NCBI RefSeq assembly: GCF_963678635.1
Contig: NC_087063.1
Coordinates: 24,064,701-24,128,700 of the forward strand
Length of the DNA stretch: 64,000 nucleotides
Reading direction: 5' to 3'
From: Symsagittifera roscoffensis
Taxonomy: Eukaryota > Xenacoelomorpha > Acoela > Convolutidae
This document shows positions 21,536 through 33,234 of this stretch, piece by piece. The position numbers and the translations under genes were made by a program. Positions within the stretch are counted from its first letter, which is position 1, and every line of letters starts with the position of its first letter. The notes under the pieces are model-generated. The model ran no database searches. It was not told the origin of the DNA and saw nothing but the letters and a program-made list of their open reading frames with translations.

Positions 21536-22455
21536 GCAAGATTTGAGCGGTTTGAGCGTTTTTTCTTAGACAATTACGCTCAAAATTTTGCTTCAAAATG
21601 AGCGGTTTGAGCGGTTTTTGAACGGTATATCTAAAAAAAACCGCGCAAGATTTGAACGGTTTTGAGCGGTTTATCTAAAAAAACCGCTCAAAAACCGCGC
21701 AAGATTTGAGCGGTTTAACTAGAAAAACTGCTCAAAAACCGCTCAAACCTTGCGCGGTTTTTGAGCGATTTTTTTAGATAAACCGCTCAAAACCGTTCAA
21801 ATCTTTTAGGAAAAAATGGTTATCATACAATTTTCATATATAGAAATTTTATGATAACCATTTTATTATCTTCAAACTAAATTTTCGTTTTTGATGAGCA
21901 ATGTGCTTTAAATTGAATAAAAGTACTTGTAGGATAACCATTTTTTTCCGAAAAAAAATAAACGTAGTTATTTTTCATTACCAGATTTGTTCTATTTGGT
22001 TCAAATAGCCGGAGAAACTGTTTTGAATCTTTTTTCAATGTTTTTTTGAAATTGTATGAAAATTAGCATTTTTCCATACATTTGATGTAGGAAGTTGTAA
22101 GAAAAGCATTTTCGGTGTGGCGAAATGTAAGATAAGCCTTTTCGGTTTATGGAGGTCAACCCGGGTAGTATTTCAACTGCATCTTTCGTCACATTACCTT
22201 TCCAGGCCTTTTTGTTGGTTTTAATCGGTTTTCTTTATAAGACCGCTCGAAAACCGCTTAAAAACCGCTCAAATCTTGCTTGAAAAACCGTTCAAAAATC
22301 ACCGCAAGAAATGAGCGGTTTTTTAAGCAAGATTTGAGCGGTTTGAGCGGTTTTTCCAAAAAAAAACGCCCAAACCGCCGAAAACGCTCAAACCGCTCAA
22401 ATCTTGCTGGAAAACCGCTCAAACCGCCCATATCTTGAGCGGTTTTTGAGCGGGA
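21536..22455. repeat. GAGCGGTTTTT low-complexity tract split by a MITE
   Basis: From 21540 to 21805 and again from 22222 to 22455 the DNA is made of degenerate GAGCGGTTTT and AAAACCGCTC words in both orientations, able to fold on itself. The middle (about 21809-22165) is a copy of the CCCGGGTTGACC MITE, which therefore appears to have inserted into the tract. Confidence 0.65.
21809..22165. mobile_element. Foldback MITE with CCCGGGTTGACC termini (copy 2)
   Basis: Right end GGAGGTCAACCCGGG matches copy 1 in inverse orientation. The interior has the ATCATACAATTTTCATATAT and GGTTTATGGAGGTC words. The left terminus is eroded. Confidence 0.6.
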
Positions 22456-22464
22456 TTTGACCCT

Positions 22465-22700
22465 GGTGCCCCCCCCCCCCCCGCATACTGCCCGTCCCCC
22501 GCCCACTACCCCTCTCCCCTTAATTGAAAGAGGGGGTATTTAATGGGTGAAGGTGGGGGGGGGGGGGGGGGGGGGAGAGGGTGGGAGAGGGAGAGGGTGG
22601 CAACACCAACCCCCTACTTGGGTGTACTTTTAACCACCCCACACCCTCCGCCTGTTTAGGCCACTGCCGCCGTGTGCGGGGTGGGGGGGGGGGGGGGCTG
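22465..22700. repeat. Poly-C and poly-G tracts
   Basis: C-run at about 22468-22481, long G-run at about 22554-22576 continuing into GGGAGAGGGTGGGAGAGGG, and a second G-run at about 22680-22697. Such runs can form G-quadruplexes and are prone to length error in assemblies. Confidence 0.7.
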
Positions 22701-23860
22701 CAGGTAACTTGACTGTTTATACCCTTTGAAAGCTTCGATCTCTATGTACTGAAGTGAATGATTTGAAATCAGTGGACTAATAAATCTCAAAAAGCTGATA
22801 TATACCTGTGGTAATTCATATAAACAGTAGCGCAATATGTTCTTCTGTTTAAAACGTACAAGCGTCCAACAAGCGTCCAAGACAACACCAAACAATTTCG
22901 ATAGACTTCAATAGAGAGCAGCAATATAGAATTGCAAAAAGGATTGATAAAATCATTACGGGGAAACAGCCCATGACCTGGCGCTAATATCGACGGTAAA
23001 AACCTCATCAAACATTTAATTTAAAAAACGGTCCCCCACCAAATTGATAACAGACTTATTCATTGAACCATTGAATGATCATTTGACAAGGCATTCAATT
23101 CAAGCTTCGGTACGAAACGCACCTGTATGACAGCAACTGTCGTTTTCCCAACGACAACTGTCAGTGTGAAACAGAAGTTTTCCAGCTGTAACCAGCTTTT
23201 TGTGACTCATCGTATTCAGTTGGTGTGGTGAAATAGTTTCATCTGATATTCGTCTGAAAAAAAGGCCAAAAAAATGCCATGTCAAAAAAATTGACATGAT
23301 GTCAAAGGGTGGTTAATTGTCCCATGGGGGATCGTTTACACGACAAATTCCCATTAGCAGTATTTGAGTTCTTAAAGTGAAGGGCGCGGCCAGAATCTGC
23401 GACTAAAATGTGACGGCATGATGCTTGAACTTGTTCACTGAGATATTGAACAATTGAAGACGTGGTTTTCACAGCAGTTTCAAACCAAAAATTTTTCAAG
23501 ATGGTCCCCACCTCAGTCTCAAAACCAGATACTATGAGGCCTTTTTTTTGCACAAAATGCAACGTTTTTGTTTGCAGTGTTATGCAATTTTAAGCGTGTT
23601 TACGTTTTTTCAATCATATTTAATATAATTTTGAAACAAGTAAACTTGAAGCTAATTTCAATCAATAATATTTTTTGAATCAGACATCATTTGACGATTC
23701 CTTGCGTTTTGCCACTTGATTAATCCTTGCCTAATCTTCGCATAACTGTTGAGCAGTGTTGATCTTTCGCTGCAAACAGTTATTTTGTGTAATTGTGTAA
23801 AACAATCGGCTGAGGGTTGCATCCCCTGTTTCATTGCTTGAAGCTGAGGATAACTGAGGC
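22701..23860. other. No gene recognised
   Basis: Several short minus-strand open frames (22656-23562) without known motifs. The one at 23302-23562 has balanced codon content and could be a decayed transposon or exon, but nothing supports it. Confidence 0.35.
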
Positions 23861-24252
23861 CAGGGCCGGATCTAGGATTTTCTCACGGGGGAGGGGGCGG
23901 ACTTTGACGACCCTTTTTTTAGGTCGACCAAATTGATATTTGGAGCTCTCCCAAAGCACTAAAAAGTCCTGCTTTGGCAAAATTTTGTGCGCCGCAGGCA
24001 AAATTTTGGAAAAACAGGCCAGAAAAGGCGTTTTTAGGCACTTTTTGGAAAATGTTTGCCAAAAAATTGCGTTTTTTCTTCGCGTGATCCCGCCTCAAAA
24101 TTAGTATATATTGGTGCCGAAGGCGCCTTTAAAAAATGTTTAGGGTCCATCACCAAAAAAAGATATTTCAAAAAAGGCAGGTGGTCGGCAGGTGGTCGAA
24201 TCATGAAAGGAGGCGTCCATCCCCAACCCCCCCCCCCCTAAATCCGCTACTG
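23861..24252. mobile_element. hAT-like CAGGGGCGGATC MITE (copy 3)
   Basis: Begins CAGGGCCGGATCTAGG, ends AATCCGCTACTG, and shares the interior with copies 1 and 2. The target duplication is no longer clear. More diverged than copy 2. Confidence 0.65.
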
Positions 24253-25009
24253 AGATAAACTGTGACCTAATTTTCCGCTAGTTGAATAAATTTTTTTTTC
24301 GCCTGGTTGATCCATATGCAACTGTTATGTTTAAAATACTCAGATGTTTTTTGTGCTTTTTTTAATCGTAATTTCTAATCTAATAAGTTTGTTCTTCCAG
24401 AGCGATAACTTGATGTTTGATTTTTTAAGGTCTTTAATTCTATTTATCAAACGATTTGCGCTTAGTTCTAGAACAAATTCTTTTATGACGCTCATAAATG
24501 GTCATCAGTCTGGATGAGCTGCGTTTACTGCAGCTAAATCTTTGATAGACAGAAATATCAGGAGATAAGAAGCCTGTGAAGTTGATTCATTTTCTATAGA
24601 AGCACGAGCTTTGCTCGTAATCTTACCATCATTTCCTACCAAGCAGCTACTTTGGGTAAACCGGATGCTTGAGTCTTGCTTCTTGCTTGCAACAATCGAT
24701 CCCGCGTCGAGGTGCTCGACTTATAATTCGACTGACAAGCCGCTGTCGAGAAGCAGTTTTAATTCGAGCACAAAGTCAAAACACTACCAATTTCAGTCGA
24801 GAAAGTCAAAACACCGCTAGAGAAAATCGAAACATACCTAATTTTGGTCGAGAAAGTCAAAAACTAGGTCGAGCACCAAGTCAAAACACACCCAATTTTG
24901 TTCCTTTTTCATGGCTTGTTCATCGTTCATAGCCAAGGTTTATTCACACTCTGCATGATGCTTTCAAAATTTCTACGCTATGTGGCTACATAATACAGAA
25001 AGATAATTG
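24253..25009. other. Degenerate gtcgagaaagtcaaaacac repeats
   Basis: From about 24770 to 24900 words like GTCGAGAAAGTCAAAAC and ACCTAATTTTG recur with a spacing near 50 bp. No gene recognised. Confidence 0.4.
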
Positions 25010-25735
25010 TTGTTCCGAATTTCGTAACGAAAGCATCAGCATAACTAAGCTCGGGGTGATTTTTTTTTCCTCAGACAAGTTTCGACTTTTTAAATAGCCA
25101 TTTATGAATTTTTTTTTCAAAAATCATAAAAAAGGTATTTTTGTCTTGAGCTTGAACTTGAAAAAGTATTTAACTTGTGATCTTTTTTCGTAAAGTTATG
25201 GGGGTTCAGAGATTGTCATTTTGGCCAATTTGGGACAATTAAAGTCGGATACATTTCGCGCTATAAACGCGTAAGCGGAGATTTATTTTGTCTTAAGAAT
25301 CCTACCAAATTGCTTGAAGAAAGCTTATTTGCCACATTTGATATGTAGTAGGAGCCAAATCTATCATTTTGAAAGTAACGGATTTTTTTTTGCTCGGGGT
25401 GGTTGTTTTCTTCAGACAAATTTAGACTTTTAACTAGCCATGTTAACGTAATTTTTCTACATTATCACAAGGTTTGGTTGTCCTGAGCTTAAAATTGAAA
25501 CAATGTTTCCTCTGTGATAACTACTTGTAAAAACATTCGGGTTTAAATTGCTTTTTTGGTCATTTTGGAACAGTTAATGCGCGATATATTTCGCGCTATT
25601 GACGCGTCAGTGGAAATTTAAACCGTATTGGAAATAGTTCCAACTTAGTTGAAGGACGTTTTTTTGCCATTATTGATTTGTTACTTTGACCGATATCTCT
25701 CACTTTATACTTTATATGGCGTGTGCGCGAATTAG
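25010..25735 (+). mobile_element. HINE-like repeat, two truncated tandem copies
   Basis: First partial unit from TTGTTCCGAATTTCGTAACG at about 25010 to 25370. A second begins at GAAAGTAACGG (25371) and runs to TATATGGCGTGTGCG (25735). Both lack the 3' hairpin. Confidence 0.65.
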
Positions 25736-26479
25736 AAAACACTCTTTGTGAGTCTATTATAAAACTCTTAAGTATTAATTCTAAAACTTTGAACTTAATT
25801 CTGAATTGCAAGATTACTGTTCTCGAGGTGGCAGTTCAATTTGAGCAAACAGGTTATATAGTTTGGTCCTACGATTATGTAAGGAGTTAAAAATAATCTT
25901 ATTGAGGCTTAGGACATCCTAAATTGATGAAAGTAGTTTTTTAAAATTGTGTTTCGGCTTCAGTAAACGGTAAAGATAATCTTTATAAACATCCAGCACA
26001 TTGTCTTTAAGGAAAAGTATATCTGTCAAAGCGAATTGTCGTTTGTAACTGATGAGCCATAAGAACTCTCGCTGTAAATTCTTAAAGTTTTTGGTAAGAC
26101 TTTTTGACACATCCGTAAACTAAAAAGATGTATTGCAATTTCGACTTAACATAAACATCATAAGATCTCAAGAGCTTCCTTTTGTTTTAAAAATATCGCA
26201 ATCGATAGGTGAAGCCTACCAATTTCACTACTTGAGTGCATACATTATCTATTTGCACCTAAAACTCATTTTAGTTTCCATATGTATACCCAAAAATTTA
26301 ACACATGAACAAATAAACGAAAATAGCTTCGAAGGCAGTCTGTTCGCAATAGTAAAGTGGGAGTGTTTCCCATTTGCATTATTTGACATTAATTTGTTTT
26401 TTAATTTCAAATTAGTTATTTATAACTCAGCCATTGCCCTGCTCGTTTACGCTCTTCCTGGAACTCTAGATGACTATTT

Positions 26480-26890
26480 CCTTGCTTAGAAACCAGAGAT
26501 GTATCATCTGCATAATGAAAAAGTGGTACTTGCAGCTGACAAAATCAGGTCCTTGATATGAGTTTAAAAAAGTAAGGGGACCAACACATATTTGCGGTAC
26601 ACCATGAAACACAAAACGACTTTCTGATTTAAAACCGATCCCATCTTGAGTTCCATTAGTTAAATAGCTTTCTAGCGACTTCTAGTGGCCTTTCATTTTT
26701 TGTAATAAAAGATAATGATCAGCGCTGTCGAAAGTTTTTTTTTGCGAACCAACAAAACAAAGGCCGGCAATTTTTGTTTGGTCGCTTAACTGTTCAGTTA
26801 GCTCGACAACATCGTCAGCAGTCGAGTATTTTTCACCAGACTGAATTGAGGTGAGTACCAAGTTCACATTTCACAAGAAAGTCCGTTAAT
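26480..26890 (-). pseudogene. LINE reverse transcriptase core fragment
   Basis: KTFDSADHYLLLQKM (motif A type), GVPQ at about 26598 (motif B) and a YADD-type catalytic box at about 26510, displaced by a frameshift. Stops occur between them. Confidence 0.65.
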
Positions 26891-28150
26891 GGTCGATATT
26901 TTATTTTTCGAAAAATTTAATTATTGATGGCAAAAGCGAGATTCGACGATAGTTACTGAATTGTTTATGGCCCTTGATTTTAATTCCTGCATCAACAACC
27001 ATTTTTTCCGTGAAGGTATTTACAGCTCATTTCCCTAGAATTTGTTAGGCAAATTTTTGGATCTTGTTATAAAAAAAAGCATTCACAGTGCACTTTATCA
27101 GACAAACAAACTTATTCTTTTGCTTTTTTCAAAATTTTCAGATAGTGCGGAATAGCCATGAGACTGAACTTTTTGTTTATGTAAGCTATCATGTTCGCTC
27201 CTGGCTTTTTTATTGTCATTTATCAACCATTTTTTTGTTTTTTGCAATTTTCCGAAACTTGAGTGGTGCAAGAAAGATCTAGTGTTTTAACAATACTGCC
27301 AATGAAGACAAGAATCTTTTTAGCGGCAAATATTCTTTGGTTAAATCCTGATATGCTACAAACTTTAGCTGAAAGTTTCACCTTTTTTGTTTTGCATCAT
27401 GTTCAAATTTCTGTGAGTCAATGTTACAAAAGCAGTTTTTCGATTGCACGAAAAAAGGATATGGAAAAGGATAATGATCAGTTGTTGTTTCATGAATTAC
27501 TTCACATTTAAATTGTTTTATACTTGGAAAAATTTGTCCAGACAAAAACTCCAAATAATGGTCTGTTTAGTAGGTCCTGAGCAAAAAGGGTGAAAGTTAT
27601 TTGCTTCAAGAACAGTTTTGTAAATATTTTTCGCTTCGCCATTCAATAGGATGTCCAGATTAAATTTCAATTAATTACGCGGTATGTTGAGCAACAGATT
27701 ATTTCAGTAGTGTGCCACATCCATTGCAAAAGGCTGCAACACTTTTTTGGCGATGGCCGGTAAATACCATCCGAACCGTACTTCCTAGTTCACATTTAAT
27801 CCGCAGTTAGACTTTCAACTTTCAAAACAGAGGTGTTTATTTCTGAATTATTGGTCACACTGATATCTTTTGTTAGAACATGCCTAATCCTCCTCCTCTT
27901 GGTTTTTTTAACCATCTTATACTGGTATTCCGGTATCTGTAATCTGGTTTAGTATCCAACTGGCATAAAAAAGTTTTTAGTTAAAAATTATGAGCATGCA
28001 GAGAAATTGTATTCATAATCAAGATTGAGCAGGTTGATGTTAAAGGGTGCCTATCATTTTTCTCCGTGTTGCTCGACACGAAATGCATGGCTGGTACCTG
28101 CACCGGGGCAGCTGTTATGTTAAGTTCATTTGTTTGGGTTAGCACAGTCA

Positions 28151-28691
28151 TCAAGGCAAGAAGAGCTTCAACGATCTAAGAAGCTTTTTATGTTGTTGGA
28201 CTGGCAACAAGTTCATTTTATTTGTCTTGGCACTTTGCAAGTGCCAAAAAATTGTTGGGGTGTCAATTTTGCTGTATTTTAGGGGTCTCAGTGTGTCCAC
28301 ACTAAATTTCGTTGACACGCCTAGCGTAGTTTGATCTATTTTCTTTTGAAGAGACGATAATTCTTCAACAGACGCTATTTTTTTCCGCTTTGACGACGGG
28401 AAACTGTGGACCGTGAGGATATATGTTCTGCTTTGATTCAAAATCGGGATTGATTTTGCTATTGCGTCAAGTTTCATTGCTCGATCACGAGGTACAAGGC
28501 ACTCATTAACTATTACATCTTGCCTTCGCAATTTTCTGTTCTTTTCTAGCCATGAGCATCGTCTTCCACGCAATATCACGATTGTCGTGAAAATTGATTT
28601 TAACTAATACAGGCGCAACTGAACCAGATTTAGGTGGATGACATGCTGCTTTGTTATGCTTAATCAAATTTATATTCATAGGGTCATGCAT
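28151..28691 (-). pseudogene. LINE ORF1-like fragment (one frameshift)
   Basis: Two overlapping frames (28691-28506 and 28579-28151) meet by a +1/-1 shift near 28520. The joined order is a basic, RNA-binding-type ORF1 C-terminal domain, seen by the pattern V-(K/R)-(I/F) ... RD-x-x-W ... NE-x-L-x-P. A probable N-terminal extension runs up to about 29030. Confidence 0.5.
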
Positions 28692-29204
28692 AAATTCTTA
28701 GCACATTTAATGAATCGGAATTGATATCCATTTTTATTGAATGTCAAGCAGAGGTTCCTGGATCACTTCGCGAGTCCAATGACCCTCTTCAATGTTCCAT
28801 GTAATTGTTTCTGGTTGTCAAACATTTGATTTTTATTTTCAGTTTTTCGTCTGAGAGCAGTTAAATTTCTTGCGATTAAAGTTCAATTAAGTTGAAATTT
28901 TTCTTAAGGACATTTAATTTTTAGCCGGTTGGTCAGTCCTTGAGTCAATATCATTTCGCAGTTGTTGAGTGAATTTGATGTTAAAGCCATCACGTGGGAA
29001 CATCATTTCAAAATCAGTCATTATCTGGAACTATTTGACAAATTTATCGCAACAATTAGGCTAAAATTTTAGTTAACATAAAAGAAACTCTAGTGTTTCA
29101 GATGTTTGAGAAGTATCAACGCTATGTAAATACAAAAATTTTTTTTTTGCCCTTTTTATGATTATATCACATAAACTGCCTTAATTCAATGTTCAACGAT
29201 TTTT

Positions 29205-29455
29205 AGGCCGGAACATAACTCTGCAAAAACGTTATTAGAACCAAAAACATCGCTCCTGAAAAGTCGCAATTATGTCAAACTGACAATTTTAAGAACCTCA
29301 AAACTTCCTTAAAAATGATCACAGTTAATTTGTTTGAGATTTAGCTCAAAACAGGAATACTTTTTGAATAAATTTTTAAAAATCCGTCAGAAAATACTGG
29401 TTAGAAATCCGATAAATTTCTGAGAAAAAAATTTACCACCCAGAGCACAATTGTT
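29205..29455 (-). mobile_element. HINE-like repeat, diverged partial copy
   Basis: Shares the order of family words: ACTTCCTTAAAAATGATCACAG, then AGCTCAAAACAGGAATAC, AATCCGTCAGAAAATACTGG and CACCCAGAGCACAA. Both ends are lost. Confidence 0.5.
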
Positions 29456-29639
29456 TTTTCTTGCGATTTTTTAATAATAAAAAACAAAAAAAAATCGGTC
29501 AATTTAGTTTCATAACGGTATAATTCAGCTAAAGTTTGGCGGAATTAGGTAACTGGTTTTCACGTTATTTGAAGAAAAATGTGCTTGTGCAAGTTTCGAA
29601 AACTAATTTATCAATGACATACTATCTATTAATGTTCCG

Positions 29640-30340
29640 ATAGCTCAATCAGCATTTATACTCTTTAGAAAAACTCGAACTCTATTGGGGCTCGAAACCC
29701 TCACGCTAGGGATTGACAAAAGCGACTGTTAGCCACTCTATAAGCGGCCATGTAATGGGTAATTGATTTCTAATAGCGTCGTATACTAGTTTGAGTTCTA
29801 CTGTAAATATACTTTCAACTTAATCTATGTAGCACTAACATGCTCCACCCCGAAGGAGCGGGAAGCGGAACAAGTTTTAGAGTGGTGCCGAAGTCAATCC
29901 TAAGGTTTGCAAAACGGACGACGTTGTCTTTGCGCAGTTTAGCGACGTTACGCGCGTTAATGGGTGGTAGCCACTAGGACTGCTCTTTTTCCCCTTTCCC
30001 TCCAATGCGCAGGTGCATCATATTCCCTCCAATACTAAGGAGCATCGTATGCAGAGCAGATATGTTTTTCATGGCTTATTTATGTCGTATGTTTGTACGT
30101 ATGTCGTATGTCGTAAAAGACTTGTTACACCAAAAAAATGATGCTCGTGTGAGGTGGGTGGAAAAGCCAAAAATGGTTTGGTGTCAATGCCTCTAGACTA
30201 GTGGGATTGTCGAAAAAGGCAGTAAGTGGACGGAGGCTGAGCGATTTTTCCAATAAGCACATGGTACTGTTCAAAACCTCCTCAGTCAATTTGGGGCTTT
30301 TTTCCCTCCCCTCATCAATAAATTTTTGCAAAAACGAATT
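29640..30340 (-). pseudogene. Decayed BEL/Pao relic (LTR plus pol 3' end)
   Basis: The LTR tip TGTAGCACTAACA at 29828-29840 matches the TGTAGCATTAACA tip of the intact element. To its right lies pol C-terminal sequence with stops, including LTEEVLNSTMCLLEKSL and SLEALTPNHF (30331-30125), which match the same place in the intact element's integrase. To its left, LTR sequence holds a tRNA-like block. An older insertion of a related subfamily. Confidence 0.75.
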
Positions 30341-30493
30341 TTATTCACAATTTTCCTTGCTACGAAAATTAAGGTACAGACTAAGTAAATTTTGCCAAAC
30401 AAGTTTGGCCTTCATAGTTGGCCTTGTAAAACCACTCGTTAAATCGTTAACTTGATGCTCTTGTGTTTGAGGCAATTTTCCAATTCACCCTTA

Positions 30494-31027
30494 TTGTTCT
30501 GACTTTCGATACAAAAGTGACGGAATATTTGTGCTCCGGGTGGGTTTTTTTTCTTCAGACAAATTTCGACTTTTTAACTAGCTATTTTTGACAGAATTTT
30601 TTTTATATCATTCAAAAGGTTATGTTGTCTTGAGCTTAAATTTGAAAAGATATTTCACCTGTGTTCATTTTTCGTGAAGTTATGAGGGTTTAAAGATTGC
30701 CAATTCGGACAATTGGGACAATTAACGCGCGCTATATTTCGCTCTATTAACGCGTAAGCGGAGATTTAATCCGCCTTTTAAATCGTTCCAAACTGGTTGA
30801 AAGAAGCTTATTTGCCATAACTGTTTTGTTACAATGAGCAAAATCTATTCTTTTAAATTTTATATGGCGTGTGGGGGGATGATTTCGCAAAAAAAATTTC
30901 AAATTTTAGAAAGAAAAAATTTTCATTTTTTTAAAATTATATTTAGTTTTTTTATGTTACTACTGCTCGATAAACCTGAAAAGGCAGTCGGAACATTCAG
31001 GGCTTTGCCCTGATACGAGCAATCTTG
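30494..31027 (+). mobile_element. HINE-like repeat, full-length single copy
   Basis: 5' end TTGTTCTGACTTTCGATACA, subterminal AGTCGGAAC, and 3' hairpin CAGGGCTTTGCCCTG followed by ATACGAGCAATCTTG. All three terminal features are present. Confidence 0.8.
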
Positions 31028-31266
31028 TTTTGCTTTTCAGTTTTGAAAAACTAATCTTACTTGTCATTTTGTAACGAAATTGTGCATGGTGCATAAACTA
31101 ACTTCTGTGAACACATTTATTCTTCATACCTTACTTCGTAACATTACCCATTCAGCCATAATAACACGTAAGACATTTGAAGAAATGGAAATTTTGAAAT
31201 GTGGAGGGGGAGTGGAAAAAAGCCAATGAAAAAAATCCAATCTTCTTGATACTAAGATTGAACAAG

Positions 31267-31383
31267 CATAGTTGAGAACACATAACCTGAGCACCAATCG
31301 CAAAAAGCGTCAAAAGTATTCCGAGTTTGATCATCCTATTTTATTGACAAATTTATCCGATTGTTTTTGAAGTCAATTCAAAG
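31267..31383 (-). repeat. Inverted copy of the trypsin gene's 5' UTR and signal-peptide segment
   Basis: 117 bp that match 31745-31861 in inverse orientation with three mismatches. On the minus strand it encodes the same MIKLGILLTLFAIGAQVMCS start, after which the sequence diverges and the frame ends at 31152 with no protease. The two arms face each other over about 360 bp. Confidence 0.9.
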
Positions 31384-31699
31384 GCATTTAGCCATAATGA
31401 CTGGCAAAAACAACCAAGAAAACTGACTATTTGAAAGGTGAATGGAAAATGGAAAAGAGCCTGAAAAGGATATGGCGCAAACCTATGCACTCAGGCTTTT
31501 GCTACTTTTACATGGCTATCACATGAAATCACTCCAAGCTCTTAATAGCGTAGATTAAGTCAGGAGTCTTCTCAGACTTAGATGTCTATTTTTAGCCAAG
31601 CTGAATTTCCCGCAATAAAATCAAAGCACCGAAAGTCAGTCTTGTATGTTCCAATTTAGGATCAAATCTAATGACTCTGGATTTCCCGCAATTAAAACA

Positions 31700-31705
31700 T
31701 ATAAA
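31700..31705 (+). promoter_or_regulatory. Probable TATA box of the trypsin-like gene
   Basis: TATAAA about 95 bp upstream of the start codon in a context (AAAACATATAAACTGCAGTG) compatible with a core promoter. It lies just outside the inverted duplication, so the upstream minus-strand copy does not carry it. Confidence 0.45.
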
Positions 31706-31793
31706 CTGCAGTGACTCTTTGTTATACCTTTTGAATCATTCAAACTTTGAATTGACTTCAAAAACAGTCGGATAAATTTGTGAATAAAATAGG

Positions 31794-33234
31794 ATGATCA
31801 AACTCGGAATACTTTTGACGCTTTTTGCGATCGGTGCTCAGGTTATGTGTTCTCAACTATGGCATGATGAAGATGATGAGATGAGCGTTGTCGTCAAGAA
31901 CCGATCGGCAATTACGAATGGATACGACTCGCCCGACAGACCTTTCTACGTTCGCGTCTTAATCAATAACAAAAACAGTCAAACTAGCATATGTGGAGGC
32001 AGCATCATCTCACCAGAAATTGTGCTCAGTGCTGCCCATTGCTTTTACAATGGTTTGTATTACTTTTTAAAAAATCCAACCAACACAGTCGTCTCGCCCC
32101 TCCTCCCCTTGTCGCCCCGCCTCCTTTTCTAATTATAGCTGAAACATAGCAGAAAATCCGTTTTTGCAATGGTGAGGTCGCGGGGACAAAATTTGATCAG
32201 TTTTGCTGTGTTTTCGTTACGGTTCTTGTGAATCGCAGAAGATCTATCAGTAGGACTTAAGGCGTTATGCTTAGCATGAAGTTTCGCTTATGTTGAATGA
32301 AATTTGTTCAATTTTCCAGCTTTAAACAATAAACATCATTGTTTTGTTTTAGGAGGCTCTGTGACAGTCGAAGTGGGTGACTTTACACAATCTCGACCCA
32401 GACTTCAACGAATCCGCGCCAAATACAGAATTCACGCGGGCTTCACTGGTCGCGAAGGCAATCAATTTGTGTTTCCAAAATTAAAATTAGTTGAGATGGT
32501 GATTTGTGTCAAGCTGAAAATGGAAATTTTTGCTGAAATTGAAAATCAAATTAAAAAAAAAATTTGAGCAAAAACCTTCAAAATAGACGCAATCAGTCTA
32601 AATCACGGCAACAGCCCAAAACCAGCGTTTGAAACATATTATAAGCATGCTGTAAAGATAAGTATTATTCCCTATGGCAGCTTCATTGTTTCTGTCCACA
32701 TTTGTGAAAAAAGCAACCTGAAAATGCATTCTTTAAGGTGTAAAACATTGTTCTAGATCTATATAGCTTAATCAATATAAAACCGAACTCCGGCCAAGAA
32801 ATCTGAACATAAATTGATCACCTCAATCTTCACAAGGCTCAAAGGACGACATAGCGCTGCTCTATCTATCCGAGAGAGTTTCTAGCAGCCGAAAAATAAA
32901 ACTTTGCTCTCATGACTATAATGACTACACAATTGCAGTCTGTGGAATGGGGAGCATTTCAGGTACGGAAACTTATTTTCCGCAAGTCCTTCAGGAAGTT
33001 CAACTGAAGGAGAGATCCTCATGTCCCGCTCGGATCTCTAGCAAGCAAATCTGTCTAAAGGGCAGTTATAAGGACAGTTGTGGGGGTGACTCGGGGGGAC
33101 CTGCGTACCCTCTGATCAGCAGTGGACCCAGATGTCTCTATGGAGTGGTGAGCTACGGAAGTGGGGATTGTACTGGATGGGGGGTGTACACTCGGGTTTC
33201 AGCATACTCCGACTGGATTGAACGGAACGCCTGA
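31794..33234 (+). CDS. Trypsin-like (S1) serine protease, complete, 3 exons, 250 residues
   Basis: Secreted serine endopeptidase. Exons 31794-32052, 32353-32448 and 32837-33234 (all phase 1) give 250 residues, the usual length. Signal peptide 1-19. The mature start is probably ITNG at residue 40, preceded by Ala, not the usual Arg/Lys, so activation may be unusual. Catalytic His82 (SAAHC), Asp123 (DDIALL) and Ser204 (GGDSGGP) are present. Asp198, six residues before the serine, predicts cleavage after Lys/Arg. The donor of exon 2 (GTCGCG) is weak; an alternative joins GTGATT at 32499 to an acceptor at 32850 and adds a loop. The chosen join gives HAGFTGSKDDIALL, matching the family closely. 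The 5' part is duplicated upstream in inverted orientation. Confidence 0.85.
32353..32448 (+). CDS. Trypsin-like gene, exon 2
   Basis: Acceptor TTTGTTTTAG, 32 codons between the catalytic His and Asp (GGSVTVEVGDFTQ to IHAGFT). The 3' boundary is inferred from family alignment and phase. Confidence 0.65.
32837..33234 (+). CDS. Trypsin-like gene, exon 3
   Basis: Acceptor CTTCACAAG. Carries the catalytic Asp, the cysteine pattern of the C-terminal half, KDSCGGDSGGP and GWGVYTRVSAYSDWI, and ends at TGA 33232-33234. Confidence 0.85.

Larger units (their letters stand above)
25900..29030 (-). pseudogene. APE-type LINE (non-LTR retrotransposon) relic
   Basis: Degraded, frameshifted pieces appear in the right order on the minus strand. 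An ORF1-like segment (28691-28151) contains APVLVKINFHDNRDIAWKT, then VIVNECLVPRDRAMKL. An endonuclease-like RGGGLGMF motif lies near 27900. SDGIYRPSPKKC near 27770 resembles the start of an RT domain. QKKTFDSADHYLLLQKM (26867-26682) is RT motif A. GVPQICVGPLTF and a frame-shifted YADD lie at about 26490-26600. A tail open frame occupies 26110-25919. The order and motifs fit Jockey/CR1/I-type elements; the clade is not resolved. Non-functional. Confidence 0.65.

Noticed and set aside
26133-26489. 118-residue plus-strand open frame
   Set aside because: Opposite strand of the LINE relic, hydrophobic by AT composition, no motif.
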